64,000 nucleotides of DNA from Seriola aureovittata (GCF_021018895.1 NC_079375.1:709560-773559), one strand, 5' to 3'; shown: positions 1 to 11,574, counted from the first letter of the stretch. Notes: generated from the letters alone by a model not told the origin. Made by a program: numbers and translations.

Positions 1-1177
1 CTCTAATCTATTCATTTATGCATTACTTTACCACTGATGTAAAGTAAACCTGTATCGCAGTAACACCTTAAATGAATGATGCATTACTACAGGAATCCTT
101 CACCAGGAATTCATCAATGTTATCTCAGATGCCTCAGTCAGTGCTTCATGAAGCTAGAAATCACAGAGAGAGCTTTGCCTCAGCCTCAGAGATGATATAT
201 GAGACAGTAACTTGGTGAAGCCAAAGGATTAAATTGAAGAACAGAATAGAATTAAATTGTCACAGCAAAATGAAATTCAGCACTGATTAAATACACTGAG
301 TAGTTCAACTTCATTTGCAGACACGCAGATAAAAAAATCTTTGGGTCAACATATCTAGTGTCCCAGATTCTGTATCCCAGAGACAGATTCAAGGGCCAGT
401 TATCCATTCTTCAACAGCAGGAACAAGTTCTCCATGTCCCCATCTATTGACACAATTGTCCTTTGGCATAGAAATAGCATGTGTGAATTTTAAAATGGCT
501 GGAATTCCCTTTGAAGCCTCACAGAAGTCAGATGCACAGTGGTAATGATGAGTCCAGTGTTCCGCAGGCTCCTGTGATCTGTTTCCTGTCACCAGGGTTT
601 ATCACAGCTGCTGCTGCTGCTGCTCAAGTTCAGTTACCAGCTGAGACAAATGACATTGAATGTATTCTGTTGTCCAAACTAACAATAACAGAACATTTCA
701 AAAAAATTAAGGAAATTATTTGTTACTTGTATTTTATTTAGATTGTTTGTTGGAAACATCCATCACAGTTTACAGATGCTCACATTCACCTTGACCTCCA
801 AATAAAGATCATCTGGATAAACCATTGGTTCAGACTTAATTGACATGATGTCACCATGTTGCAAGATCTCAGCACTTTCTTGTGGGTACAATGTTATCAA
901 TGCTAATGTAGTGTTAACGCCATATTTTAGAATTTACTCTCGTTGAAATGGGGCACCAGTCCTCTGGGAGGACAACAATGAATTACTTCATTGATAAATT
1001 TATCAATCTCATATCGGAAGCCATGACTTCTTGATTCAATGGATCTCCGTCAAAAGAATACAACAGGACAACAACTGGGTGTAAATAAAGGAGTTTATTA
1101 ACTAAACTACTATCTACAGAGTAAATGCAACTTGTAATAATCCTAAAGATGAAAATAATAATGAAATGAGCAGTGTG
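1..1177. other. No gene recognised
   Basis: Ordinary AT-rich intergenic sequence. The only local structure is a short GCT/CTG run near 606-622. The short open frames here have no recognisable domain, and I see no transposon ends. Confidence 0.6.
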
Positions 1178-1182
1178 ATGAG

Positions 1183-2787
1183 TTGGCAATGGTGGGAGAG
1201 AATATGTTATGGCTATACACTATGACTATACAGCTAATGATGCTACATCTATGAATTAGGTTTGATGATTAAATATTGCTATATTTCGACATCAACCCAG
1301 TCATGAGCAGAGTGTTAAGACCGGCCTACTGTGAGTTGCGCTGTAGCTGAAGACCCTCGGCTGGAACCCAGGTGGCTGTGGTTGCCATGGTAACCCTGGA
1401 GACGCGGGATCTAGGTGGATTCTCCTGGAGGCCGTGTCCCGTTATCACGATGACGGATTCTGCCGGTGTCTCAGCGGTTCAGCTCTGGTGGAGTTTGCCA
1501 GGAGACTTTCTGTCTCGGGAACTCTTGATTTCTGCTCGGCTTCTCTGCAGGCGGTCATGCAGATGTTATCTGCTGGTGTCTCTTGCGGGTTGATGCGAAA
1601 TAAACTCTAATGTTCTTCACTTTGGCTGGATAACTTTAGAGGAGAATGGCGTTGACCAGATGACTCTAAAGTTGTCAAAATCTTCAAAAAGGAAAACTTG
1701 ATGATGATTAAAAGTTTCAAAATTACTCTGAGGCACTTCTGTTGTTTTGGTTCAGTTGGTCTTGACTTGGCTTATAAAAATAAAAGATCGCGTAGACAAA
1801 AATGATGTTACTTGGAGCTTGTGGCAAAGAAAAATAAAAGACGCGAAAAGTGCAAAAATGACCAAGAGTCATGAGTTTGTGGCGAGCAGCTTAGAGCTAA
1901 GAGTTTCCATGGCTACAGAGCCGGGCTTCGAGCCGGGACTCTGAGCTTTGAGCAAAGATCTCAGCTTCTAGTTTCTACATCGTTTTCTAGCTTCAGCTTT
2001 TCAGCCTCTAGGTTTTAGCTTCGTTTCTCGTATCTTCTTGTCATCTGGGTTTCTCTGACTTTTCTGAACTGACATCTGACCAATGTGTGAATGGTTCACG
2101 ACTGTTTTATCCCCTGGGGGCTGCCGCATGTTTCAGGGGCGTCACCCGTCGTCTCCTTTGTTTCCACTTGGAGAAGAGAGTAATGTTCCACTGAACTTTA
2201 GAATAATTTAAATCTAGAGTTTACTTATAAACTCGCACATCCGTCTTCCACCATGACCATAAAACATTAAGTGAAATAAAATATAAAACTACTTGCACTA
2301 ATAATGAGAGAGGAGTAATAGGAGTGTTGATTTCATATTACATCCTCCAAACCTGGAATTAATCATGATACAAGTGGTTAATTGATCAAACAACAATACA
2401 AACATTTTCCAAAGCTAATAGTTTATAAATGTGGATTACACATCAGTTCTTCAACTGTAATAATAATAATATGGACATTCTGGATGTCATGTAGTGTGTT
2501 ACCTCGTGTGAAGGACGCTGACAGTATGGTCACATGAAGGACATTGTCCTAAAATCTACATGTTACATTTCAAACATTCTACGGGATAGAAGTTTGGGAT
2601 TAAACTATTGCATAAGAACATCTCATGAGTTAGAGAGCAGTTAGATATTTAATTTCACAATCTCAATCTGATAGTTTGATGGTGGGAAGAGTCACAAAGT
2701 GTCAATTGTGGGTCCGTAACTCTGCATGTCCTTATAATGAACTTCCTTAATGGCTTGTGACTGATGCCAGGCTCAGGTATGTACGCT
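1183..2787. repeat. Unclassified dispersed repeat, copy 1 (long form)
   Basis: This stretch is repeated with roughly 95 percent identity at 53368-54259. Shared landmarks are the start TTGGCAATGGTGGGAG, a GC-rich centre around 1340-1600, and the end near 2700-2787 (AATTGTGGGTCCG ... GTATGTACGCT). Copy 1 has about 690 bases (roughly 2010-2700) that copy 2 lacks. Read on the minus strand the unit starts TGTAGCGTAC, which would suit an LTR, but no target duplication is visible around this copy and no coding potential is seen. I do not recognise the family. A retroviral-type solo LTR or a non-autonomous DNA element are the alternatives. Confidence 0.75.
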
Positions 2788-3273
2788 ACACTAATAACAA
2801 TGATAAGCAAAACTACAAAAGTAAAACCCAAGTTCTAATAAACTAGAATTATCCTCAAACATGCATTTGGGCTTATTTACTTTAAACAGGTCAAGTTTCA
2901 TTAAGTGGTTCTGTTTTTGATTTGTGGGATATGCTTTTTGTGCTTCACCGACTCATGGTGTTCCCGTCCACCCACACACTCAAGTCAAACAAATACTGAA
3001 ACCAGCACAGATGGAAATATTCTGAGAGAAAGTCAGACAGAAACTTTAAACAGTAAATGACATGTACTGTTTGTTTGTTTTTTTATATTTCTTGCTTGAC
3101 TTTTCTATTTTGGGGGGAAAAAAACTTTTTTACATCCAGAAAGTGGCAAATTAACAATATTGTTTTTCTTGTAATTTATTAAGTTACTACAATAACATTG
3201 CCACAAACACTTTGAATCTGCCACTGATACTATTAATTTTCCCCATGACATTTTGCAGTTCCCACTGTGGTCA

Positions 3274-3276
<3 letters not shown>

Positions 3277-3329
<53 letters not shown>
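3277..3329. repeat. (AT)n microsatellite
   Basis: An uninterrupted AT/TA dinucleotide run of about 53 bases. It creates a spurious YIYIYI open frame. Confidence 0.97.
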
Positions 3330-3332
<3 letters not shown>

Positions 3333-3870
3333 ATATTTGTCTTTTAGAAGTTTTTCTATGTCCTTCCTTTGTTTTCATGGTACATATAAACACTGTGTGT
3401 GTATATGTTTTTTGTGAGGACTAGTTCTTAAAAAGAATTGAGCTTGTATTGAGCCACTCTTGTACTCAGTCAATGAAGCTGCATAACAAAGTCAAATCCT
3501 TACATCATCTTTATCACATTTCTGGCTGTCACAGTGGAGCTGAGTTGGAAAAGCCATCTGTCCAGGCCTAGAGGAATTGTACTGAACTTTTTCTTCGGCA
3601 GATTCGATATTGACCCCAGTGATGTTTCCAATTAGACGCTAGTTTGCTTTAAAAAGCAACGTCTCTCTTGGGAGTTAGAGTGGTTTCTCTCAGCCTCCAG
3701 GCAACAACTTCTTCCCACACAGCCACTATTGTCAACCACTCTTTTTTTCAAACTGCACTTCCCCCTTTTTTCTCTCCAAATGTCAAACTGAGTCACCCTG
3801 CAAGAGAAGAGTGAAGAGTGAAAAAGTGAAAAGAGTGGCCTGAGCAGGCCATTCATACAAGTGGCCACAC

Positions 3871-3872
<2 letters not shown>

Positions 3873-3902
<30 letters not shown>
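3873..3902. repeat. (TG)n microsatellite
   Basis: An uninterrupted TG run of about 15 units, followed by TGCATGCATG. It explains the HTHTHT tract read on the minus strand. Confidence 0.97.
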
Positions 3903-3903
<1 letters not shown>

Positions 3904-4153
3904 ATGCATGTACACGCATAACAGTTAATCTTGCTCGCATCATAAAGACCTGGCAGCTGTAAAAGGGTTCCATTCTTTACCACAGAGGCGTATTGTAAAA
4001 CACCGCATGTCAGAGCTGATGTTCTAACATCTGAGTTTCTGTCTGTATCAGACAAACCTTTATAGATTCTCCAATGTGGCATTTACTGAGCCAATCATGT
4101 GGCAGCAGTGTGACGCATAAAACCCTACAGATACAGGTGAGGAGCTTCAGTTC

Positions 4154-4576
4154 ATGTTCATGTCAAACATCAGGATGAGGAAAATGTATCGCAGTGACTT
4201 TGACTGTGACATGATTGTTGGTCAGAGTGTTTCTCAACCTGCTGATCTCCTGGATTTTCACACTCAGTCTCTAGAGTTTTTACTCAGAATGGAGCATAAA
4301 CAAAAGCATCCAGTGAGCAGCAGCTCTGTGTTATTGAGAAAGGTCAGAGGTCAGAGCAGAATGAACAGACTGGTTGGTGCTGACAGAAAGGTTACAGTCA
4401 CTCAGATAACCACTCTTTACAACTGTGCTGAGCAGAGAAGCTTCAGAGTGAACAGCACCTTCAACCTACAACAGCAGAGACCACGTCAGGTTCCACTTCC
4501 TGTCACCAAGATCAGAAACCTGAGGCTGCAGTGGACTCAGACTCACCAACACTGGACAGCTGAAGACCTGGTCTGA
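4154..4576 (+). pseudogene. Tc1 transposase N-terminal fragment
   Basis: A 140-codon open frame whose order matches the N-terminal half of Tc1/mariner transposases: an initial DFD-type segment, a paired-type helix-turn-helix, then a second DNA-binding region ending before the catalytic core. The frame ends at a TGA at 4574-4576 just where the first DDE Asp (the SDE region) would be expected. The catalytic core continues in other frames and is interrupted by the hAT element. Transposase is a DNA-cutting and joining enzyme; this copy cannot make one. Confidence 0.7.
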
Positions 4577-5035
4577 TGGATCTGGATTAGGGCTGAGGCA
4601 GGAGATGGTAGAGTCAGAGTCCATGGACCAACCTGCCTTGTGGCAACAGTCCAGGCTGCTGGTGGTGGTGGTGTGATGGTGAGGGGAAGGTTTTCTTCTT
4701 AATACCAATCAATCATGGTCTGAATGTCTCGGTCTATCTGAGTATTGTTACTGAACGTGTTCATCCTTCATGGCAGGGCTGGACTGGTAATCTGGCATAC
4801 CAGGCATATGATTTGAATTTTTAATATTTATTTTTAAAAAACACCCCTCCACACAAACACACACATACATATACATCAATGACTGGCCCATATAACTGGG
4901 GAAGCAACCCATTGGTAAATTTTTTCCTTATGACACCAGACTGGCCCCACCTCTCCCCCTCTGTCCTCCCTGTGTCTCGTGTCAAACGCAGCTCAGAGCG
5001 CAGACCTGTGGAAGAGGGGAGGGAGACATTCAAAA

Positions 5036-5360
5036 ATGGACAGACAGCAACATCAAAAACGGAAAAAGGGAGGTGCGGAGAAGTTGAGAGCATGAAAAAT
5101 AAAGAATTTACATGCAGAGGCCGCCAAGTGTGCCAAAATCCCACATATGTTTGCTTCAGGGGCTGCAACTCAACTTCTTGGCGTCTTTCGGTGCCATCGT
5201 GCAGCAACAGGTGGAAGGAGGAGAGAAAGACAGAGGAGCAGCAGGAGATGCAGGAGTGTAGCCTGGAAGCCGAGGAGGACAGTGAGCAGGAGAGTAGAGC
5301 CGAAGTGAAAGCAGAAGGTAGGACGCAGGTAAAAAGGGACACTAAGGGAGTAATGTTAGG
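5036..5360 (+). pseudogene. hAT transposase 5' remnant
   Basis: From the ATG at 5036 the frame reads a basic start containing QKRKKGGAEKLR, the type of opening seen in hAT transposases of the zf-TTF/DUF4371 class. A TGA follows at 5093-5095. The reading then continues with KCAK-like residues and a basic and acidic tract after a frame change. No catalytic region is present. The function of the intact protein would be cut-and-paste transposition. The identification is from memory of the family, so moderate to low. Confidence 0.4.
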
Positions 5361-6006
5361 CTGTGTGTGCTGAGATGTTGATGATGATGCTGATTGACGT
5401 TAATTTCATTAAAGTGAATGATAATAAGATAACGGTATCATAAAGTGAGACCGATGCTCACTCAGGCAATCAATGCCAAGCAGTGTAGCATAAGATATAC
5501 TGATACATTTGTCCATGGCACAAAAAAACACAGCTGTAATACTGTAGCAGCCCTTGGCATCAATAATTGCAGCGTTGAGTTCGACAGGCACGTATTTTAT
5601 TATCCTTCGGTACCGTGAAACTAAAAGCAGCAAGAAGAAGAAGAATACAGTTCATCGCATATCAAAATACACATAAGCATTTAAGATTCACGCCAAACAC
5701 AACATCAACCGGCGAACACTTCTCTATCTTAAAAACACACATTCATCATCGCACCGGCCACAATAATACTCAACATTTACATAAACCTACAAGTTTCATA
5801 AACCCACACACCATAACAATACGAAACTCAACTTTAAATAATCACTCAATACAAAATGAACATCAATAACACACCTCTCTTCGCCTACCAAGGGTGCAAA
5901 GGTGGCCCCATCAGCCGACCTCGGATAACAGCGCAAATCTCCACTCTAATTCCCATGATCGGCAACCAATGTCCAGCAGCATCCCATCGTGCAGCAAAGT
6001 GGCGTC

Positions 6007-6024
6007 TGACGTCAGCTGACGTCA
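6007..6024. promoter_or_regulatory. Two perfect CRE palindromes (TGACGTCA x2)
   Basis: TGACGTCA occurs at 6007-6014 and again at 6017-6024, 10 bp apart, inside the hAT element. This is the consensus cyclic-AMP response element bound by CREB/ATF factors. Function here is inference only; it may be a remnant of the transposon's own promoter. Confidence 0.4.
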
Positions 6025-6541
6025 GCATTCACCTTCTTCCTTTCACCCCACGAGGTGCGCCAAACCCCGGAATGTAAACATTAGGCGGCATCCGGCTCTG
6101 GTGGCCACTTACAAATACAGTCCGCATATTTAAGGGTACTGAAAAGGAGGTGGGGTGGGTGGTGTTCAAATGATCGAGAGGGGGGCGGGCTGAAATTGCC
6201 AGGGCCAATTTTTTGTCCCAGTCCAGCCCTGCTTCATGGCCACAGTTCACCATCTTCTAATGGCTCCTTCCAGCAGGATAATGCTCACAATGTCATAAAC
6301 TGGTTTCATCAACATGACAGTGAACTTCAGTCCAGTCTCCAAACCTGAATCCAGTGCAACACCTTTGGGATGTGGTAGAACAGGAGATTGACAGCCTGAA
6401 TCTGCAGAAATGATGTGATGCATCATGTCAACACGGAGCAGAGTCTCAGAGGAAAGTTTCAACATCTGCTGGGTCCATGACATGAAGAACTGAGGCCATT
6501 TGAGAGCTGAGGGAGGAACACATTTTTCTTGGTGAGTGTAG

Positions 6542-7104
6542 ACTACTTTAAAATACTTTACACAAACCTCCTTGAGATGTGAAGTAGTAGAAAGGCACCT
6601 TCTCTGAACAAAAACATGTTTCGAAAAAATGAAATGAAAAGGCAGCAGTGTAACAGAGAAATCAATACAGAAGAAAGCACAGATAAAGTGTTATAGTTCA
6701 AGGTTTATAGATGGGTTGTTGATGAGAAAATGAAGTTCCTCTGTCGCATTTCCTTGAGTAAGTTTGTTTGAGTAAATTTTGTTTGGGTAGTTTTAATGTA
6801 GCAACTTTGTACTGTCACTTGAGTAGATTTTTAGAGAAAAATCATTTTTACTGTTACATTTGGATAGATTTTTCATAACCACTCTCACATCCTATGAAGG
6901 ATCTTGTGGTCTGCTGGTCCCAGGTCTGCTGACTGTGGTTTATCCACGGTGGTGTGCTGGTGTTGTTCTGTTTTTAAACCTATTATGTTCATTTCTACTC
7001 GTCATTTTTTCAGTTGATGCTTTTGGTCTCTAACATAAGTACATCTTTGACTTCTTGACTTCTTGATGTTTAATATAATAACAATCAGAAATAACTGACC
7101 CTCT
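6542..7104. other. No gene recognised
   Basis: AT-rich sequence with no element ends or coding signal that I can support. Confidence 0.5.
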
Positions 7105-7308
7105 CGTCTGGCTGGTAGGTGGCCTTTGGATGGAGCTAGGCTAGCTGTTTCCCCCCATTTCCAGTCTTTGCTAAGCTAAGCTAACGAGCTGCTTGTTCCA
7201 CTTTGCTACACTTTTACAGTACAGACAATATAAATATTCCTAGCAAACTCTCAGCAAGACAGCAAATAAGCATATTTCCAAAAATGTATAGTTATTCCTT
7301 TGAAGGCC
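7105..7308 (-). repeat. Common fish MITE-like repeat (AAGGAATAGTT... family)
   Basis: Read on the minus strand the unit runs from AAGGAATAACTATAC through GCTTATTTGCTGTCTTGCTGAGAG to GCTAGCCTAGCTCCATCCAAAGGCC. This matches a very abundant teleost non-autonomous repeat that I know from many genomes. No target duplication was located and the ends are degraded. Confidence 0.65.
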
Positions 7309-8226
7309 TGATTTCAAACATTCATCTATTGTAAACTAGTCTGCAGTCAGCTTAGCATTTAATTTAATACAGTCTGTGGGTTGTCTTATGCTCTCCACTC
7401 ACAGTTAATATTGACACTATCCAGTTTGGGATGGTAAGACCAAATGTACATACATTGTATTTCAGTACAGTACAGTTGAGATTCATTTTCAGAAATGTCA
7501 TGAGATCTTGGTGGTTTCCGGTTGATTGATTTCCATTCTTAGAGGTCTGTCGCCACCTTGGTCAAAAATTCAAACAGTCCTCCAAATTAATAGACAATCA
7601 TGTTATGAACATGCCCTCTAGAACAACATGTCCATTTTTTTTGGAGCTGAGCTTATCAGCAGGTTGACATCATTTGTCTGTGCTTTCCAAAACCCTTTCA
7701 AATCTCTGCTGAAAAATAAGTATGTTTTATCAAGTGACATAGCTATTGTTAAGGTTTGCTTAAGCACAAAATTACTCGGTTAGGTGAGGTTAGGGGAATT
7801 TTATTGTCATGGTTACAATAACAAAACACTTGGTTAAGACTAGGCAATGATTGTGGTTAAAAGAAACCAGTGTTTACTGGCTTCTCTGTCCACCCCGACC
7901 TTCTCCCCATGTGACCTTTATGGCATTCAATCTGTTCCCCATGATTAACAACACAGAAATAAACCGTCTCTTTCGTGTTTGTCTGATGTGTAAAACTGCA
8001 GATTTAAGAGAGCACAAGAATATCCTCAGCCACAGTTTCCCATGAGCTGAGTGAGCTGAGGACTTCCATTATGACTGTGCGAGTGTTCACACATGAATAA
8101 TGCAGACATGCTTGTTGACACCTCATTAATTGATAGGATCCGCCTGGTGTGGTACTTTCAACCTCCTTGGCATGGATAAATGGGAGAATGAAGTGCTGTG
8201 TGTTGCAGATGAGGCTACTTAAATAG

Positions 8227-8230
<4 letters not shown>
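7309..8230. other. No gene recognised
   Basis: No coding sequence or repeat with recognisable ends. Confidence 0.5.
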
Positions 8231-8291
<61 letters not shown>

Positions 8292-8530
8292 ATACACACA
8301 CACGCACACCTTTGTGCTATCTTTGTGGAGACCCGTCATTGAAATAAGGCATTCCCTAGCCCCTAACCCTAAACCGAACTCTATCTTTAAACCAAGTGTT
8401 TACCCTCAAACAGCCCTTTAAACTTTTGGGCTCTGGCATTTTGATGCTGTTGGGACCCAAGTACAGTGGGATCCCAGTTTTCAAACCCCATGAATATTGT
8501 AAAACAAGCCCACAGACACACACAGACAGA
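8231..8530 (+). repeat. (CA)n microsatellite with attached fish repeat
   Basis: A CA run at 8231-8289 is followed by CACCTTTGTGCTATCTTTGTG, a CCCTAACCCTAAACC segment and ACCCTCAAACAGCCCTTTAAA, ending near another short CA run at about 8518. This CA-repeat-plus-tail unit is a well-known dispersed repeat in fish. The CCCTAA motif is part of that unit and not a telomere. Confidence 0.75.
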
Positions 8531-10668
8531 GTTGTAATCTATTAGTGCTGACGGATTGTTCCTAATGCAGTACTGCTCTGTGCTTATGTCTCAGACGGAT
8601 CAATGTATTTATCCTCTTATGGAGGGTTGGCAGGTAGATCAGTTTTCTGAATGATTTACTGCTCCAGTGTTAAATTAAACCATATACTCTTTCTGGCTTT
8701 TACCAGCTGGATCAACTCAGTGCTTGATCTATAGGAATATATTTATTTCAAATAATAAATGGATGTGTTTGTGTCAGGGCTGGATCTGGTTCATCCTCAC
8801 GACTGAAAAACACAATCATTCACCCTAAGGTTCTCATATACATAGAGAAGGCAGATCATTTTAGATGCCAAAAATGCAAATGGCTGGATGAATAACGCCT
8901 CCAGTGGACGACTTTGTTTCAGAAATGTCTTTTTAAAAAAGGATGAATTTTGGCTGTGAGGCAGCGAGAACATCAGTTAGCATTAATGAGGAGTGAAATG
9001 CTTGTGTTTAAGTTCACATCCTAATATAGTGATTTCAGAAATTTTGAAAAGACATTCACAGTTTCAGGCAGATGTCAGCAGAGGTCTAGAATAAGTCAAA
9101 GTTAACAGTTGTATTGAGACCCCTACACACAACGTGATAACAGTTACCTCATATGTTCATGACATCACATTGTGCAAGATGAGTCTAGAAAATTGCTTCT
9201 ATCACTATTGATATAATGGCAGAGATACAACTTCAAGAACCCATGTCAAGTCCAGCAAACTTCTTGTTGGTTGGTGTAATTTTCTGTAATTTACTGTCCT
9301 CCTGTCACAAACGAGTCCATAGGTCGTCTGTGCAGCAGGTTATTATGACCCATAGTTAGGTTTTGTTGGTGACATCTAGTGCTCGTAGTAATTATGACAT
9401 GAGTTTTCGATTAATACAAATCACGATCTTTTCCTAAACCTAAACAAGCCGATGGTGATGAAGGTAGATACACTGCAGTCCGTACAGTGTGCATGTTTAT
9501 TATTGTAATCATGCTGGTAATGCCTGCCACCGTGGGGACACTATTTCAGGAGACACTCCTGTGTGTCGTACCAGAGGGTTGATGGCTGTTCAAGTTGGAG
9601 ACTGGCTGTTCTTCCAGTATCAGTGTCATCTAATGTAGCAGGAGACACATTACTAGAATTTGGTCCTAAATTTCAGACACTTTCAGAATTTTAACTCAGA
9701 GTGTCTTTGTCTCCAAAGCTCTGAGTCAGCTGTGTCTCACAATATGATCTAGGACTATTGCTGGTTTAGTCCACTAGGAGGCCAGAGGGCAAAAATAAAC
9801 TTTGGACAATTGGGTACTTTGGTAATTTGGATCCCCATTTATGCATTTACACAGCCATACTGATAAAACCAGTTACCTGGTTTAATGTTTTGGCTGATCT
9901 ATGTATTAGTGTTTCTGTTGGCCGCATCACAAATCTGATTGCGATCCATCTGGGTTTTCCTGGCTGCATGTAAATCAGGGTTGGCCCTCCTCCAGACCAT
10001 AAGGAGGTGCTAATGCAACTGCAACTCTTTGGTTTAGTTACAACATTTACATCATATTATTTATATTTATCACGTGACTTCTTTATTAAAGTACTTAAAA
10101 TACTTTGTTTGTTTTGCTGTGACCTGTAGTATTAAACCACATTTACAATGACTTCAGGACTGAAATCCAGATTGCCACTTTAAGTTTAGATGAGACTGAT
10201 ATAAAGCTTCAGCAAGTCTGAAACCATCAAACAAAGCACAGATCTTCATCCTGGCAGCTGTGTGGAATGATGTAGCTGTAATAAGTCTCCACATGCAGAT
10301 GGACTGCACACTCTCATCATGACATTCACGAGCTGGGACTGATTTGCAGGCATTTGGCACTGGGATCAGTCCAAAAGCTGCCCAGTCGAGCAGGTGGACA
10401 TACAATAAGGTGAGGGATGATTGTGTGAAATGAAAGTGAGAGGTGTTTGTTGACAAAAGGCTTCATTACTGCTTGTTGAGTCAGCAGCTGACAGCTGTCA
10501 GTGTGCAGGAGGTGGCACTGTCCTCTGGCTCTTAGATCAAACTTCTTTGAATATTTAATCCATATGATGAACAGGACATACTGCACAGTCTTTAATTGAA
10601 GTCATTGTTATTTTTTTTATCACTAGCATTTAGCTTGTTAGCTCAGCTGTTGGTGAAGTTGTGCCAGG
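8531..10668. other. No gene recognised
   Basis: Just over 2 kb with no supportable gene or element. A short segment near 9320-9360 (ATAGGTCGTCTGTGCA) resembles one near 59230, suggesting another old dispersed repeat. Confidence 0.5.
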
Positions 10669-11131
10669 AATCTATGGGATGCCAAATGTAAAAATTTCGT
10701 TACAGTTGTTTAACTGATATATTTTGAATATTTAGCTCACTTTCCTCACATTTAGCTAATTTTCCTCTCATTTAAGACAGAAATTAATGTAAAAAATGTA
10801 TGTATAGTATATGTGAAAAAATCAATCTTAAGTGTAAATTTTAAATCAATCTAATTGTTAAATCTAAAGCTAAATGTTAAATTTAAATATTATATCTAAA
10901 GCTAAATGTTAAATCTAAATGTTAAATTAGATTTATTTAATGTTAGCTTTACACTCGGTGACCCATATAGATTTAGATTTAACATTTAACATTTAGACTT
11001 AAGAGTCACATTGTTAACAATTAAATATAACATGTTTTACATAAATATCTCAAATGAGAGGAAAATGAGCTAAATGTGAGGAATATATAAAAAAAGTTGT
11101 AACCAAATTTACATTCGGCACCCCATGGATA
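10669..11131. repeat. Long foldback (inverted-repeat) element
   Basis: The two ends are inverted copies: ATCTATGGGATGCCAAATG at the left against ATTCGGCACCCCATGGAT at the right. The inner parts also match: the left arm carries CTCACTTTCCTCACATTTAGC (10735-10755 region) and the right arm AGCTAAATGTGAGGA. The centre is built of TAAATGTTAAATCTAAA-type units. The unit behaves like a foldback MITE of about 460 bp. No coding sequence is present. Confidence 0.75.
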
Positions 11132-11168
11132 CCTTACTTTGCTTCTTAAAATCAAAATCTGAAATCCC

Positions 11169-11574
11169 TCATTTACAAAAGTATTCATACCCCTTAATTT
11201 GGAATTTTATAGAAGCCTCTTTGGCAGAAAAGTTTCAAATCTTCTTGGATAAATCTCTACAGCCGTTCAGCCAGTGTTTGGAGATCTGTTCAGTTTGTGT
11301 CTCATCAGATCAGAGAAAGTTTTCCTCATACTCTCAGACTGTCGTATGGCCTTTGTTCAAACAAACTCTATTATAAAGGCCTGTTTGGTGGGTGAGTCCA
11401 CAGTGTTCCTGGGAACACTTGAAGCTTTACAAAAACTGCTGCTATTATTTGATTGGTCTGCAGAGATTTCCTAGGACATCATTGCTTGGTTTTTATCCTG
11501 CATGCAGTGTGAACTATGGGAACAAACAGGATGCACCATAATCATCCGCAACAGACCAATACTTTTGTAAATGA
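11169..11574 (-). mobile_element. Non-autonomous Tc1-derived element with 17-bp TIRs
   Basis: A perfect 17-bp terminal inverted repeat, TCATTTACAAAAGTATT (11169-11185) and its reverse complement (11558-11574), bounds 406 bases. On the minus strand the interior resembles pieces of a Tc1 transposase gene, such as TCTGATGAGACACAAACTGAAC near 11300, the region of the first catalytic Asp. The copy is an internally deleted derivative with no usable frame. Confidence 0.8.

Larger units (their letters stand above)
2788..4080. other. No gene recognised; two microsatellites
   Basis: Apart from the TA and TG microsatellites annotated separately, I see no coding sequence or element ends in this interval. 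Confidence 0.55.
4774..6231 (+). mobile_element. hAT-superfamily DNA transposon nested in Tc1
   Basis: The element starts CAGGGCTGGACTGG and ends with its exact reverse complement, a 14-bp perfect terminal inverted repeat. It is flanked by a perfect 8-bp target duplication CTTCATGG (4766-4773 and 6232-6239). An 8-bp duplication with CAG...CTG termini is the hAT signature. Length is 1458 bases, too short for a full transposase, so it is an internally deleted or non-autonomous copy. It keeps a short remnant of the transposase start (5036 onward). The block 5641-5880 is strikingly poor in G, and 6007-6024 holds two TGACGTCA palindromes. Confidence 0.92.
4081..6541 (+). mobile_element. Tc1-like DNA transposon, degraded and split by a hAT insertion
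   Basis: From 4088 the sequence follows a common fish Tc1 family: the 5' region with ATGTGGCAGCAGTGTGA, then a transposase-like frame at 4154-4576 with the helix-turn-helix part (AVTQITTLYN-type motif). The 3' half resumes after 6240 with CCAGCAGGATAATGC, the region of the second catalytic Asp, and CACCTTTGGGATGTGGT, the region of the PDLNPIEHLWDVV motif. The right terminus GGTGAGTGTA lies near 6532-6541 and matches the terminus of the related fragment at 59071. The left inverted repeat is missing. Stops and indels disable the transposase. The hAT element at 4774-6231 sits inside it. I infer it is a fossil copy. Confidence 0.85.

Noticed and set aside
3632..3973. 113-codon minus-strand open frame
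   Set aside because: Driven by a TG microsatellite (HTHTHT run) with no domain; an overlapping frame shows the same artefact.
8340..8380. CCCTAACCCTAAACC motif as telomeric sequence
   Set aside because: Belongs to a common CA-linked fish repeat, and only two imperfect units are present.
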